Positions 1 through 7,151 of a stretch of 26,156 bases of DNA are shown here, in pieces. Each line of letters begins with the position of its first letter. Position 1 is the stretch's first letter. Origin of the DNA: Patescibacteria group bacterium (GTDB taxonomy: Bacteria > Patescibacteriota > UBA1384 > CAILIB01); NCBI GenBank assembly GCA_018968785.1, contig JAGWZN010000001.1, positions 1 to 26,156 on the forward strand. Reading direction: 5' to 3'. The notes below the pieces were generated by a model. That model was not told where the DNA came from. It did not search any database and saw only the letters and a program-made list of their open reading frames with translations. The position numbers and the translations under genes were made by a program.

Positions 1-105
1 GCGAAACTGTCTTTCGTTTCGCTGGCTCTTCTTTTGTTAGCCAACCCGCCCCCCGTCTTCCGCCGCACCTGTCTGGCGGCTATTCGGGCGGCAGGGAGAG
101 GAGAC
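1..105 (+). other. Leader region with short inverted repeats
   Basis: This non-coding stretch precedes the first gene. Three short potential hairpins follow one another: a 7-bp stem at 1-7/16-22 (GCGAAAC with GTTTCGC), a 5-bp stem at 23-27/39-43, and a 5-bp GC stem at 60-64/75-79. The segment ends in a purine-rich Shine-Dalgarno-like AGAGGAGA at 97-104. The first hairpin could be the weak end of a transcript entering from the left, or all three could be a structured 5' leader. No tRNA or known riboswitch is recognisable. Confidence 0.3.
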
Positions 106-110
106 CAGAT

Positions 111-1445
111 GTGAAAAGTGTAGTGCGGTCAGTTTTTGCCACCACTACCATTTCGTGGCAGTTTCTGCTTATAGTAAGAGCTGTTAGTCATTTATCTTCA
201 TTATTTATGAAAGAAAATTTCAGTTATAGTGCAGATCCAGACCAAAGCCCGCTACCGCTTCCGGTTCACCCTGTGAGCAAATTCAAAGCAATGCCCACGA
301 AACCTGATAACGACCAAGCGGTAGCAGCAGTACGCGCTCAAATAGCCTCAACCCCTGATTCACGGTGCACTTCTCCTTCTCGTATTCGCGCTCTTTCATC
401 CGCGACAGCCGCGTTAATTGCCGTTACTCCTTTGAGTCTACCCGGATGCCAAAACGTGGCACACCAGCCAACTGTTTCCCCCGCTAGTCATTTAAGCGAG
501 GTTCAAGTAGCCGCTAAACTACGCGGTCTAGGAGCCGGCGTATGGCTTCACCACCCTTCCCGCACTAAAGGTAAGAAGGCTATTACGGCGCTCGTTGAAA
601 AAGCGCGAAAACTCCGTCTCGGCCATGTTCTTTTAAAGGTAAACGACGGATCAAAACCGTATGAACCGATACCCCAGGCATTAACCTTGGCAGAAGCCTT
701 TCGCCGTGCGCGTATCCAGGTGCTGGCCTGGGGCTTTACCCACGCCAAACAGCCAAAAAAAGAAGCTGAGATCATTGAGCAATATCTGGATAATCCGGCA
801 ATTTCCGGATATGTTTTTGATACGGAAGACGGGGTTGAGGGACCCGAGGCTCCTCAACATTTAGAAGCGATGTTTACCGAAATTGAACAACATATGGAAC
901 ATTGTCCGCATTGCCAGCAAAAGCTTTTTGGATTTTCTCCGTACGCCCTTCCCTCCAAACATGGATCCCTCCCTTACAAAATATTGGCGCAAAATGCCCA
1001 TTTTATTTTGCCTCAAATGTACTGGGCAGATATGAGACATAAGCCCCACGACCCAAAATGGGTACGTCACTATGTCATACAAGTCTATCGTGAATGGCTT
1101 AAATGGCAAAAGGAAAATGGGGTTGCCAGACCTCTAATTCCTGTCGGCCAGGCATACGAAAATCGAAAAACCATCGGACCGTACCCGGGGGAGATTCGTG
1201 AGTTCGGCCGGGAGACAGGAGGGTATTTTAGTGTAAGTTTTTGGGACTGGGAACATATGCGGCCTTGGATGCAAAGGGAAATCGCAGAGGTTGCACAACA
1301 ACGCCACAGCGCACCTCCTCCCATCCCGCCTGAAAGAAAAAACCGTACCGAAACATATATCGCGGGTACCGGCATCGGACTTGCTACCATTGCAGTCGGA
1401 ATGCTGGCTTGGCTTAAACGCAGACAAAAACAAGCTGTGCCTTAG
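111..1445 (+). CDS. Predicted cell-surface TIM-barrel glycosidase-like protein
   Basis: The 444-residue protein has a long low-complexity N-terminus, a soluble domain at about 130-400, a proline-rich linker (APPPIPPE) and a C-terminal membrane segment at about 415-435 followed by a basic tail (KRRQK). This looks like an ectodomain anchored at its C-terminus. The domain alternates hydrophobic strands and helices like a glycoside-hydrolase TIM barrel. Acidic and aromatic motifs fall where such folds keep catalytic residues: VFDTEDG, LPQMYWAD and FWDWEHM. I cannot assign a family, so function is inferred. The start is uncertain. GTG at 111 has AGAGGAGA upstream, but the first 60 codons are AT-rich and unlike the rest. 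A lipobox-like LSLPGC lies near residue 111, which would fit a later start (GTG 273 or ATG 291). The stop overlaps the stop of the convergent glycosyltransferase gene. Confidence 0.6.
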   Translation: MKSVVRSVFATTTISWQFLLIVRAVSHLSSLFMKENFSYSADPDQSPLPLPVHPVSKFKAMPTKPDNDQAVAAVRAQIASTPDSRCTSPSRIRALSSATAALIAVTPLSLPGCQNVAHQPTVSPASHLSEVQVAAKLRGLGAGVWLHHPSRTKGKKAITALVEKARKLRLGHVLLKVNDGSKPYEPIPQALTLAEAFRRARIQVLAWGFTHAKQPKKEAEIIEQYLDNPAISGYVFDTEDGVEGPEAPQHLEAMFTEIEQHMEHCPHCQQKLFGFSPYALPSKHGSLPYKILAQNAHFILPQMYWADMRHKPHDPKWVRHYVIQVYREWLKWQKENGVARPLIPVGQAYENRKTIGPYPGEIREFGRETGGYFSVSFWDWEHMRPWMQREIAEVAQQRHSAPPPIPPERKNRTETYIAGTGIGLATIAVGMLAWLKRRQKQAVP

Positions 1446-2503
1446 TTTTCAATAACTTCTCGCATCTTTTCCTTAAATACCTCGACATCAAATTCCAGAG
1501 CTCTCTTTCGGATCGCCCCGCTATCCCAATCATCTGAAAAATCGGTAAGAACCGCAGTCAAACTTTCCACCGTCTGCTCGCCGAAAAACACCCCGGTTTT
1601 TCCGGCCACCACACTCTCCCTCACCCCACCCTTATCATAGGCGATTACCGGCCTGCCAGCCGCCATTGCCTCCACCGGCACAATACCGAAATCTTCTTCC
1701 GAAGCTTGGATAAACGCGCGCGCGTTTCCATATAGACCTTGCAGCGCTTTATCCGGTACCCGGCCCAGGAATTCGATATGCGGGTCATGGCCGGCCAGTT
1801 TGCGCAGCCGGCCTTCGTCCGGACCGCCGCCCGTCACCTTTAATGTAACTTTAGCTTTCTTGCACGCTTCAATGATAACATCCACTCTTTTATACCCCAC
1901 CAACCGGTTAACGCTCAAAAAATAATCGCGAGTCGGTTCCTGCAAAATCTGAAACCGATCCGTATGAATGGGCGGATACACGACGGTAGCCGGCATCCGA
2001 TAGATCTTAGCGATTCGATCGGCTACTGTCTGGGAATTGGCAATAAACCGGTCTACCCGGCTGGCGGAATCCACATCCCATAGGCGAAGGTAATGAGCCG
2101 CCGCCTGCCGTAGCCACCCGTTCTGCGTCCGATCGTCCCCTCCTAAATTCCAGATATACCGGATCGGCGTATGACAGTACGAGATGTGCCGCTGGCCCGG
2201 ATAGGTAATAACTCCTTTTGACAAGCCACCACCAACTGAGATGACGGTATCGTACTCTTTCAGATTAATCGATTCAAAAGCGGCCGGCATTAGTGGCAGG
2301 GCAATCTGTTGCCGTCGCAGCGGACCGGGCAGCCGTTGCAAATATGAAGTAATTACTGTCGCGTTCGCGAATTGCGGCAGGTTTTCCGGACGGTACATAC
2401 TGGTGTAAATCGGCGCCTCCGGATACATCTCGTGGAGCGCTAGCAGTGTCTGCTCGCCGCCGGCAAATGAGGTTAACCAATCCTGAATCAAGGCAATTTT
2501 CAT
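1442..2503 (-). CDS. Glycosyltransferase family 4 (GT-B fold)
   Basis: A 353-residue GT-B glycosyltransferase. The N-terminal half contains a nucleotide-sugar enzyme-like acceptor domain starting KIALIQDWL and FAGGEQ. The C-terminal half carries the GT4 signature: FLSVNRLVGYKRVD (donor-domain start), VTGGGPDEGRLRKL, then SEEDFGIVPVEAMAAGRPV, the E-x7-E type donor-binding motif. The family transfers a sugar from a nucleotide donor onto a lipid-linked or polysaccharide acceptor at the cytoplasmic face of the membrane. It resembles WbaZ-like O-antigen mannosyltransferases, but the substrate cannot be read from the sequence. Its ATG shares one base with the TAA of the upstream sugar-phosphate transferase (TAATG), so the two are coupled and probably act in sequence on the same glycan. 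The 3' end overlaps the convergent gene by four bases. Confidence 0.9.
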   Translation of the reverse strand: MKIALIQDWLTSFAGGEQTLLALHEMYPEAPIYTSMYRPENLPQFANATVITSYLQRLPGPLRRQQIALPLMPAAFESINLKEYDTVISVGGGLSKGVITYPGQRHISYCHTPIRYIWNLGGDDRTQNGWLRQAAAHYLRLWDVDSASRVDRFIANSQTVADRIAKIYRMPATVVYPPIHTDRFQILQEPTRDYFLSVNRLVGYKRVDVIIEACKKAKVTLKVTGGGPDEGRLRKLAGHDPHIEFLGRVPDKALQGLYGNARAFIQASEEDFGIVPVEAMAAGRPVIAYDKGGVRESVVAGKTGVFFGEQTVESLTAVLTDFSDDWDSGAIRKRALEFDVEVFKEKMREVIEN

Positions 2504-3963
2504 TAGTAGGCTCCTCTATCGCCCCGCCTAAAAAGGAGCAACCCGGTTTCCAGAAGGATGACAATATCGCGCCATAGGTTCCAATGCTCGATATACTGAG
2601 CGTTCATCTTGACCCGCTCCGTATACTCCAAATCATTGCCGCCGTGTACCTGCCACGGTCCGGTTATGCCCGGCTTTACGGTAAAGAGAATATTAGCTTT
2701 CTCTCCGAAATGCGTCACTTCTTCTTCCACAACCGGCCGGGGACCGACCAGGCTGAGCCGTCCAAACAGAACATTAAAAAACTGCGGCAGCTCATCAAGA
2801 TGGGTTCTCCGTAAGATCTTGCCGATACCGCTAACCCGCGGATCGTTTTTCAGTTTCTGTGTTTGCCGCCACTCCTTTTCCAAGTCGGGATGATCGGACA
2901 ACAGTTTACGGAAATAGTCGTCCCCGTTATGACCGACGCCGGTACAGTATTCCCATCTCATACTGCGAAATTTCCAGATTGTAACCGACTCCCGGTTTTT
3001 GCCGATCCGGCGGTGTTTATAGATTAACGGTCCGGGCGAAGTCAGCTTAATGAGCAATGTGATAAGCAGGAAAAACGGAGAGAAAAGGATAATAAAGAAG
3101 ATAGCTCCCACGATATCAAACGCCCGCTTCATAACCCGTCCCCACCCTTCCAGCGGCGTCGGCCGTACCTCGATCATCGGCAATCCGCGGATCGTCTGCA
3201 CATCGAACGTGCTTTCCAGCGCGGTTAATAACGCCGGCACAAAACTGAAGCTGATGTCCGACTCCAGGCAGAACTCGCGCAACCGGATCATCTCATCGTT
3301 ATTGTACTGATCACTCACCACAATCAATTCGTCCAGGTTCGCTTTGTGGATCGTGTCAATCGCGGTATCCACCGATGGATTTTCCATATGCAGCACTACC
3401 CGATAGGCGGTGTACGGATTGCCATCCAGCTGTTTCATAACATCTTTTGCCACTCTTCCGCTACCGATTACTCCCATCCGGACAATGCCCATTTCCCGCA
3501 AATAGAGCTGTTTTTGGAGCGCCCGCACCAGCAAACGGCCCAACAGTACCAGCACCGTTCCCAGTATCCAGCTTAACAGCACCACAGAGCGAGGCAGGAA
3601 AAAGTCTTTTTTCAGCAAGAATAAGATAAGAATAAAAAACTCCCCCATTGATACCCCGATAAAGATCTGGGCGATTCGCTTTGGCCAGGAAACGTTTGAA
3701 CGTATGGTGTACAGACCGGAAAACGCGAAGATCAGTAACATGGCCGGGATAATCACGCCCAGGTATCTTAAGTAATGGTCATAGGTTAATACCAACGCGC
3801 CGCTCGGATCGTACTTTAACCGGGCGGCGATGGAAGCGTTGGTGATGGAGGTAATGAGATCAGAGCTGCCGCGCAGATTATAAGAAAAAACAAAAGCGCC
3901 CAAAAGAGCGAGGCAGTCTACCGGAAGAAGAATAACCGAGAAAAACAGTTCGGAGCGTTTCAT
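2503..3963 (-). CDS. Polyprenyl glycosylphosphotransferase (initiating sugar transferase)
   Basis: A 486-residue membrane enzyme of the WbaP/CpsE type. It has about four N-terminal membrane segments (roughly 8-28, 66-86, 99-117, 125-145), a Rossmann-like CoA-binding-type domain (MGVIGSGRVAKDVM, about 163-176), then a membrane-inserted helix and the bacterial sugar transferase domain (KRAFDIVGA, PGPLIYKHRRIG, KFRSM, RRTHLDELPQFFNVL, LSLVGPRP). The family transfers a sugar 1-phosphate from a UDP-sugar to undecaprenyl phosphate, starting synthesis of a surface glycan. The ATG at 3963 is preferred over an in-frame TTG at 3981, because an extended -10 element sits 8 bases upstream of the ATG and would leave the TTG untranscribed. 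The following glycosyltransferase is translationally coupled to it. Confidence 0.92.
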   Translation of the reverse strand: MKRSELFFSVILLPVDCLALLGAFVFSYNLRGSSDLITSITNASIAARLKYDPSGALVLTYDHYLRYLGVIIPAMLLIFAFSGLYTIRSNVSWPKRIAQIFIGVSMGEFFILILFLLKKDFFLPRSVVLLSWILGTVLVLLGRLLVRALQKQLYLREMGIVRMGVIGSGRVAKDVMKQLDGNPYTAYRVVLHMENPSVDTAIDTIHKANLDELIVVSDQYNNDEMIRLREFCLESDISFSFVPALLTALESTFDVQTIRGLPMIEVRPTPLEGWGRVMKRAFDIVGAIFFIILFSPFFLLITLLIKLTSPGPLIYKHRRIGKNRESVTIWKFRSMRWEYCTGVGHNGDDYFRKLLSDHPDLEKEWRQTQKLKNDPRVSGIGKILRRTHLDELPQFFNVLFGRLSLVGPRPVVEEEVTHFGEKANILFTVKPGITGPWQVHGGNDLEYTERVKMNAQYIEHWNLWRDIVILLETGLLLFRRGDRGAY

Positions 3964-3971
3964 TACTAAAC

Positions 3972-3980
3972 AATATAGCA
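3972..3980 (-). promoter_or_regulatory. Extended -10 promoter, leaderless start for the sugar transferase
   Basis: On the minus strand TGCTATATT (TGn plus TATATT, 5 of 6 matches to TATAAT) ends 8 bases before the ATG at 3963. Transcription would begin at or within two bases of the start codon. No Shine-Dalgarno is present, and the element follows the terminator of the preceding gene. Confidence 0.5.
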
Positions 3981-4001
3981 AAAATAAGAGGGGAGAGAAA
4001 C

Positions 4002-4031
4002 AAAAAAAGGCGCCCGAGGGTGCCTTTTTTT
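4002..4031 (-). terminator. Intrinsic terminator of the 66-residue protein gene
   Basis: An A-tract, an 8-bp GC-rich stem (AGGCGCCC paired with GGGTGCCT, one G-T wobble, 4-base CGAG loop) and a T-tract. It lies 14 bases beyond the stop of the minus-strand gene at 4045. The A and T tracts make it formally bidirectional, but only the minus-strand gene ends here. Confidence 0.85.
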
Positions 4032-4044
4032 GTTTGAGTCGAGA

Positions 4045-4245
4045 CTATTTCTTCTTCAGGAGTGGGAGGCCGGTGCGAGGATTCTCGGAAACCACCCGGT
4101 CAGCTGGTACAGCATCCAAGGAGAATTTGGGATCCTCGGTGCGGGAGAAGTAGTAGATAACCTGCTTGCGGCCGCCCTTCAACGTTACTTCCTTCGAATG
4201 AAGGTAGTACGTCTGCCCCTTGGAATTCTTGTACGTATACGCCAC
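4045..4245 (-). CDS. Small conserved-looking basic protein, 66 residues
   Basis: The protein begins MAYTYKNSKGQTYYLHSKE, continues with VTLKGGRKQVIYYF, a DAVPAD segment and VVSENPRTGLPLLKKK. I recall this pattern of short beta-strand-rich proteins (YTY-NSKG-YYLH-KEV-GRKQ-IYFF, ending TGLP-LKKK) as common in CPR bacteria, with no assigned function. The GTG at 4245 is chosen over an ATG at 4326 because GGAG lies 4 bases upstream and the recalled family starts here. The upstream start would also lie inside the promoter. No signal peptide or membrane segment is seen; many Lys/Arg and Tyr residues suggest a cytoplasmic, perhaps nucleic-acid-binding protein, but that is speculation. It is monocistronic, with its own promoter and strong terminator, so it may be well expressed. 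Confidence 0.8.
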   Translation of the reverse strand: MAYTYKNSKGQTYYLHSKEVTLKGGRKQVIYYFSRTEDPKFSLDAVPADRVVSENPRTGLPLLKKK

Positions 4246-4296
4246 GATACTCCGTTTCTTCCACACACGGTGGAAATTACTTATGTTGTTGGCTTG

Positions 4297-4326
4297 ATTA
4301 TTACTAATGAGCTGCCTACCTGTCAA
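4297..4326 (-). promoter_or_regulatory. Sigma70-type promoter of the 66-residue protein gene
   Basis: On the minus strand a perfect -35 TTGACA (4321-4326) is followed after 18 bases by AATAAT (4297-4302, 5 of 6 matches). It would give a leader of about 45 bases before the GTG at 4245. The -35 overlaps the first copy of a 12-bp direct repeat. Confidence 0.6.
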
Positions 4327-4353
4327 CAGAGTAGAACGGTTTCAACAGAGTAG
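4323..4353. repeat. Two 12-bp direct repeats overlapping a -35 element
   Basis: TCAACAGAGTAG occurs at 4323-4334 and again at 4342-4353, with a 19-base period. The first copy overlaps the -35 hexamer of the minus-strand promoter. The arrangement could be a tandem operator, or a simple local duplication. Confidence 0.5.
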
Positions 4354-4378
4354 CACCCAACGTATTTGGCTCTAGTAG

Positions 4379-5350
4379 CTATTTACTCACAACATTTGTT
4401 GGCGTTTCGCCGGACAGAACTGCGTGGATATTCCGGGCCACGCTCTCCGCCATTCCCTGCCGGGTTAGCTCCGTCGCAGAGCCAATATGCGGTGTAACCA
4501 CCACATTTTCCAACTTAGCCAGCCCGGCCGCCAGTTCAGGCTCAAACTCGAACACGTCTAAGCCGGCCGCGTACAGCTCCTTATCGGCCAGGGCTTTTAC
4601 GAGCGCGTTTTCATTAATAATTGGCCCGCGGCCGGTATTAATCAGCACCGCTGTCGGTTTCATCAGGCGAAACTCCTCCTTGCCCAGCAGATGACGGGTC
4701 TCCCGGTTCAGTGGCAGATGGATCGATACCACATCCGACGTAACCAGCAGTTGTTCCAGAGAAACTTTGGTGGCGCCCAGATCCTTCTCAATCGCCTCAT
4801 TGCGACAGATATCGTAATACAGCACCCGCATCCTAAGGCCGTTATGGCAGATCCGGGCAAACTGCGAACCGATCTGGCCGCTGCCCAGTATTCCTACCGT
4901 TTTCCCCACCAAATCACGACCTAGGAACAGATTGGGATCCCAGTGCTTATACCGGCCGTGCCGCATAAACGTATCAGCCGGTAACAGATGCCGGGCTGTC
5001 GCGAACATCAGGGTAACCGCGTGTTCGGCTACTGCCGGCGCGGAGATAGCGCCGGGGGTATTGCACACAATAATTCCTCGCTGCTTCGCGGCTTCCAGAT
5101 CGATATTGTCAAAACCAACCGCGTACTGGGCGATAACTTTCAACTGCGAACCGGCGGCTTCCATCATTGTATCGTCAACCGCGTCGGTTAACAGGGTAAC
5201 TACCGCGTCCGCTCCTTTAACGAAAGTTCGGAGTTGAGTGGGAGTCATAATTGTGTCGGCGTGGACGGTGACAGCGTACCGCGACTGAAGCATCTTCAAG
5301 CCGGCTTCGTGGATTGGTCGGGTGACAACAACTTTCGGTTGGCTAGGCAT
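4379..5350 (-). CDS. D-2-hydroxyacid dehydrogenase (glyoxylate/hydroxypyruvate reductase-like)
   Basis: A 323-residue NAD(P)-dependent D-isomer-specific 2-hydroxyacid dehydrogenase. The nucleotide-binding motif is GILGSGQIG (about 153-161). The catalytic triad of the family is present: Arg241 in NTGRGP, Glu270 in VFEFEPE and His288 in TPHIGSAT. Overall it is closest in look to glyoxylate reductase/hydroxypyruvate reductase (GyaR), but lactate or phosphoglycerate substrates are not excluded. It is the last gene of the carbon-metabolism operon, 9 bases after the PfkB kinase stop. No clear Shine-Dalgarno is visible. A glycerate-forming or glycerate-using role beside a PfkB kinase would be sensible but is inferred. 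Confidence 0.88.
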   Translation of the reverse strand: MPSQPKVVVTRPIHEAGLKMLQSRYAVTVHADTIMTPTQLRTFVKGADAVVTLLTDAVDDTMMEAAGSQLKVIAQYAVGFDNIDLEAAKQRGIIVCNTPGAISAPAVAEHAVTLMFATARHLLPADTFMRHGRYKHWDPNLFLGRDLVGKTVGILGSGQIGSQFARICHNGLRMRVLYYDICRNEAIEKDLGATKVSLEQLLVTSDVVSIHLPLNRETRHLLGKEEFRLMKPTAVLINTGRGPIINENALVKALADKELYAAGLDVFEFEPELAAGLAKLENVVVTPHIGSATELTRQGMAESVARNIHAVLSGETPTNVVSK

Positions 5351-5359
5351 GGCGGTAAT

Positions 5360-6361
5360 TTATTTCTCAGGTTGACCGTGCGCGTTGAGCGGATAGGTTC
5401 GCAGATCGGGATTATCGGCTAGAATTTGATCCAACTGTTTCCGATACAACAGGCCGGCTTGCGGTCCAATCTGTTGGATCACCGAACTGGCCTCAGCCTG
5501 ACCCCAGCGCATCGCTTCGCTAATCGGCAGCCCGAGGGCGGAAGCAGCCGTAAATCCGGAAGCAAAGCTGTCGCCGGCACCGGTTGCCTCAATGCGGGGC
5601 GCTTCCTCAATAATCCCCAGGTACAGATACTCCCGGCCATCTGAAACATAGGCGCCTTTCGGCCCATCGGTAATAACGGCAATCTCCATTCCCAGCGCCA
5701 GTAAACCGTCCAGCAGTTCCCGGAAATTATCGGTTGGCTGTTTCCCCAGATACAACTCCGCCTCTTCCTTATTCACAAAGAAGATTTTTGTATGCTCCAA
5801 AAGATCGGCTACTCGTTCCGAACCATATTTTAGCTGGAACGTACCCGGCTGATAACACAGGTTTACCTTGTTTTCCTTCACATAATGCACCAAGTCGGGC
5901 AGGATATTCTCAAACCCTTCTCCCATTGATGAGAGATACACCCATTTCGCCGGCTGCATCTTCGGAAGTAGGTAGTGGCGGTGGATGTGATAAATCAAAA
6001 TAGTGCGCTCAGCGTTTAAATTGATTACTACGCTGTAGTTCGACTCTTTGTCATGATCGACGACAATATAATCATCCGCCACTCCGTTCTTCCGGTACTC
6101 TTTAATAATCCGCTGTCCCTGGTCATCGCCGCCGACATGCGTGTAGATCCCCGCCTTAAACCCAAGCCTGGCAAAGGCGACAGCGGAGTTCGAGGAGTTG
6201 CCGCCCACGATGTCGTGCTTGGATGTAACCGGTATCTTATCAGCGTAATTAAAACAGATCTGCTCGCATTCATGACGGATTTCATGCAAATGGGCGTTTT
6301 CCGGCGTCATCTCCAAAAACACGTCCTGCATCGTATCGCCGATAGATATCGTCTCGAACAT
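5360..6361 (-). CDS. PfkB-family carbohydrate/nucleoside kinase
   Basis: A 333-residue ribokinase-fold kinase. PfkB signature 1 is GGNSSNSAVAFARLG (about 53-67). Signature 2 is ATGAGDSFASGF (about 259-270), with the anion hole and catalytic base Asp264. The family phosphorylates sugars or nucleosides with ATP. Candidate substrates include ribose, adenosine, fructose, fructose 6-phosphate, tagatose 6-phosphate and 2-keto-3-deoxygluconate; motifs alone do not decide. It sits in the operon between the aldolase-like gene (9-base gap) and the hydroxyacid dehydrogenase. The ATG has a good Shine-Dalgarno (AAGGAGA). If it acts on fructose 6-phosphate it could replace a missing PfkA; if on ribose, it would feed the pentose enzymes upstream. 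Both are inference. Confidence 0.88.
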   Translation of the reverse strand: MFETISIGDTMQDVFLEMTPENAHLHEIRHECEQICFNYADKIPVTSKHDIVGGNSSNSAVAFARLGFKAGIYTHVGGDDQGQRIIKEYRKNGVADDYIVVDHDKESNYSVVINLNAERTILIYHIHRHYLLPKMQPAKWVYLSSMGEGFENILPDLVHYVKENKVNLCYQPGTFQLKYGSERVADLLEHTKIFFVNKEEAELYLGKQPTDNFRELLDGLLALGMEIAVITDGPKGAYVSDGREYLYLGIIEEAPRIEATGAGDSFASGFTAASALGLPISEAMRWGQAEASSVIQQIGPQAGLLYRKQLDQILADNPDLRTYPLNAHGQPEK

Positions 6362-6370
6362 ACTTTCTCC

Positions 6371-7147
6371 TTACTTGCTTAAACGGATATACTGTTTGAC
6401 ACTTTCCCGAACCGCCAGAACCCCGGTCGTAAGATACGTTCCCGGCCGATGAAGCGACCGGTTTCGTAACGCCGTACGCACGCCGGCGGTAAATGCCTCA
6501 TCCAGGCTTACATCCAGATAGAAACCGGCCACGCCGGCTTTCAGCGCCGGTTTAATCCAGCGAGGCGCCGCTTCCAGATCGCTTGCTAACACCGGTATTC
6601 GAACCGCGGCCGCCAGATCGCGCAGAAAAACCGGCGATACGGATGACCGCTGGCCGTGTCGCATCAGAACTGGTACTGTAAGTGCCGCCACGCCGGTCTG
6701 CCGGACAAACGCCTCGGTTTTTGTCAGGGTAGTGACATCCGGCAAATTCCCAATCATTCCCGCTCTTTCCCGACCGGCTTCGGCAGCCGCCCAAGCCGTG
6801 AATCGGACAGTAGTTATTTTGGCATCTTCGGCATGAATTTCCAGAGAAAGAGAGTCGGCGCCCAGAGCAAGCGCCTGTTTAACCGCTGACTCTTGCATAG
6901 GAACCCGAAGCTGTAAAGATATCTCCGTTTCCAGATGAGCGGCCCGCTGCCGGACATAGCTAAAGAGAAAAGAGAGCGGAATAACGCCGGCCGGATCATC
7001 AGCTAGAACGAAAAGAATCGACTGCCGCTCCGCTTCCGCCGCTTGAAGTACCGCTTCCGCCACTTCAATATCCCGGACCACCGGCGCGATTACCGGCTGT
7101 TTCCGTCGTTTCGCCCGGGAAAGGAGCGTCGAAAGAGAGATAAGCAT
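6371..7147 (-). CDS. Class II fructose-bisphosphate aldolase-like protein, catalytic residues lost
   Basis: The 258-residue protein aligns by eye along its length with class II aldolases. The start MLISLSTLLSRAKRRKQPV plus EVAEAVLQAAEAE matches their N-terminus. TKTEAFVRQTGVAALTV matches the EEA-FV--TGVDALAV region, and IKPALKAGVAGFYLDVS plus EAFTAGVRTALR matches the C-terminal substrate-binding end. The chemistry is gone. The Zn-binding and catalytic L-H-L-D-H-G stretch reads LQLRVP (about 78-83). The later L-H-G-G-S-G Zn site reads LASDLE (about 187-192). Only the middle His (MRHG, about 164) remains. It is therefore probably not an aldolase, but a regulator, scaffold or enzyme with new chemistry. 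The ATG at 7147 is chosen because AGAAGGG in the end of the previous gene is a good ribosome site. It lies 4 bases after that gene's stop. Confidence 0.7.
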   Translation of the reverse strand: MLISLSTLLSRAKRRKQPVIAPVVRDIEVAEAVLQAAEAERQSILFVLADDPAGVIPLSFLFSYVRQRAAHLETEISLQLRVPMQESAVKQALALGADSLSLEIHAEDAKITTVRFTAWAAAEAGRERAGMIGNLPDVTTLTKTEAFVRQTGVAALTVPVLMRHGQRSSVSPVFLRDLAAAVRIPVLASDLEAAPRWIKPALKAGVAGFYLDVSLDEAFTAGVRTALRNRSLHRPGTYLTTGVLAVRESVKQYIRLSK

Positions 7148-7151
7148 ACGA

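Noticed and set aside
4030..4353. Plus-strand frame opposite the 66-residue gene
   Set aside because: The minus-strand gene has a promoter, ribosome site and terminator in the right order; the plus frame begins inside the terminator.
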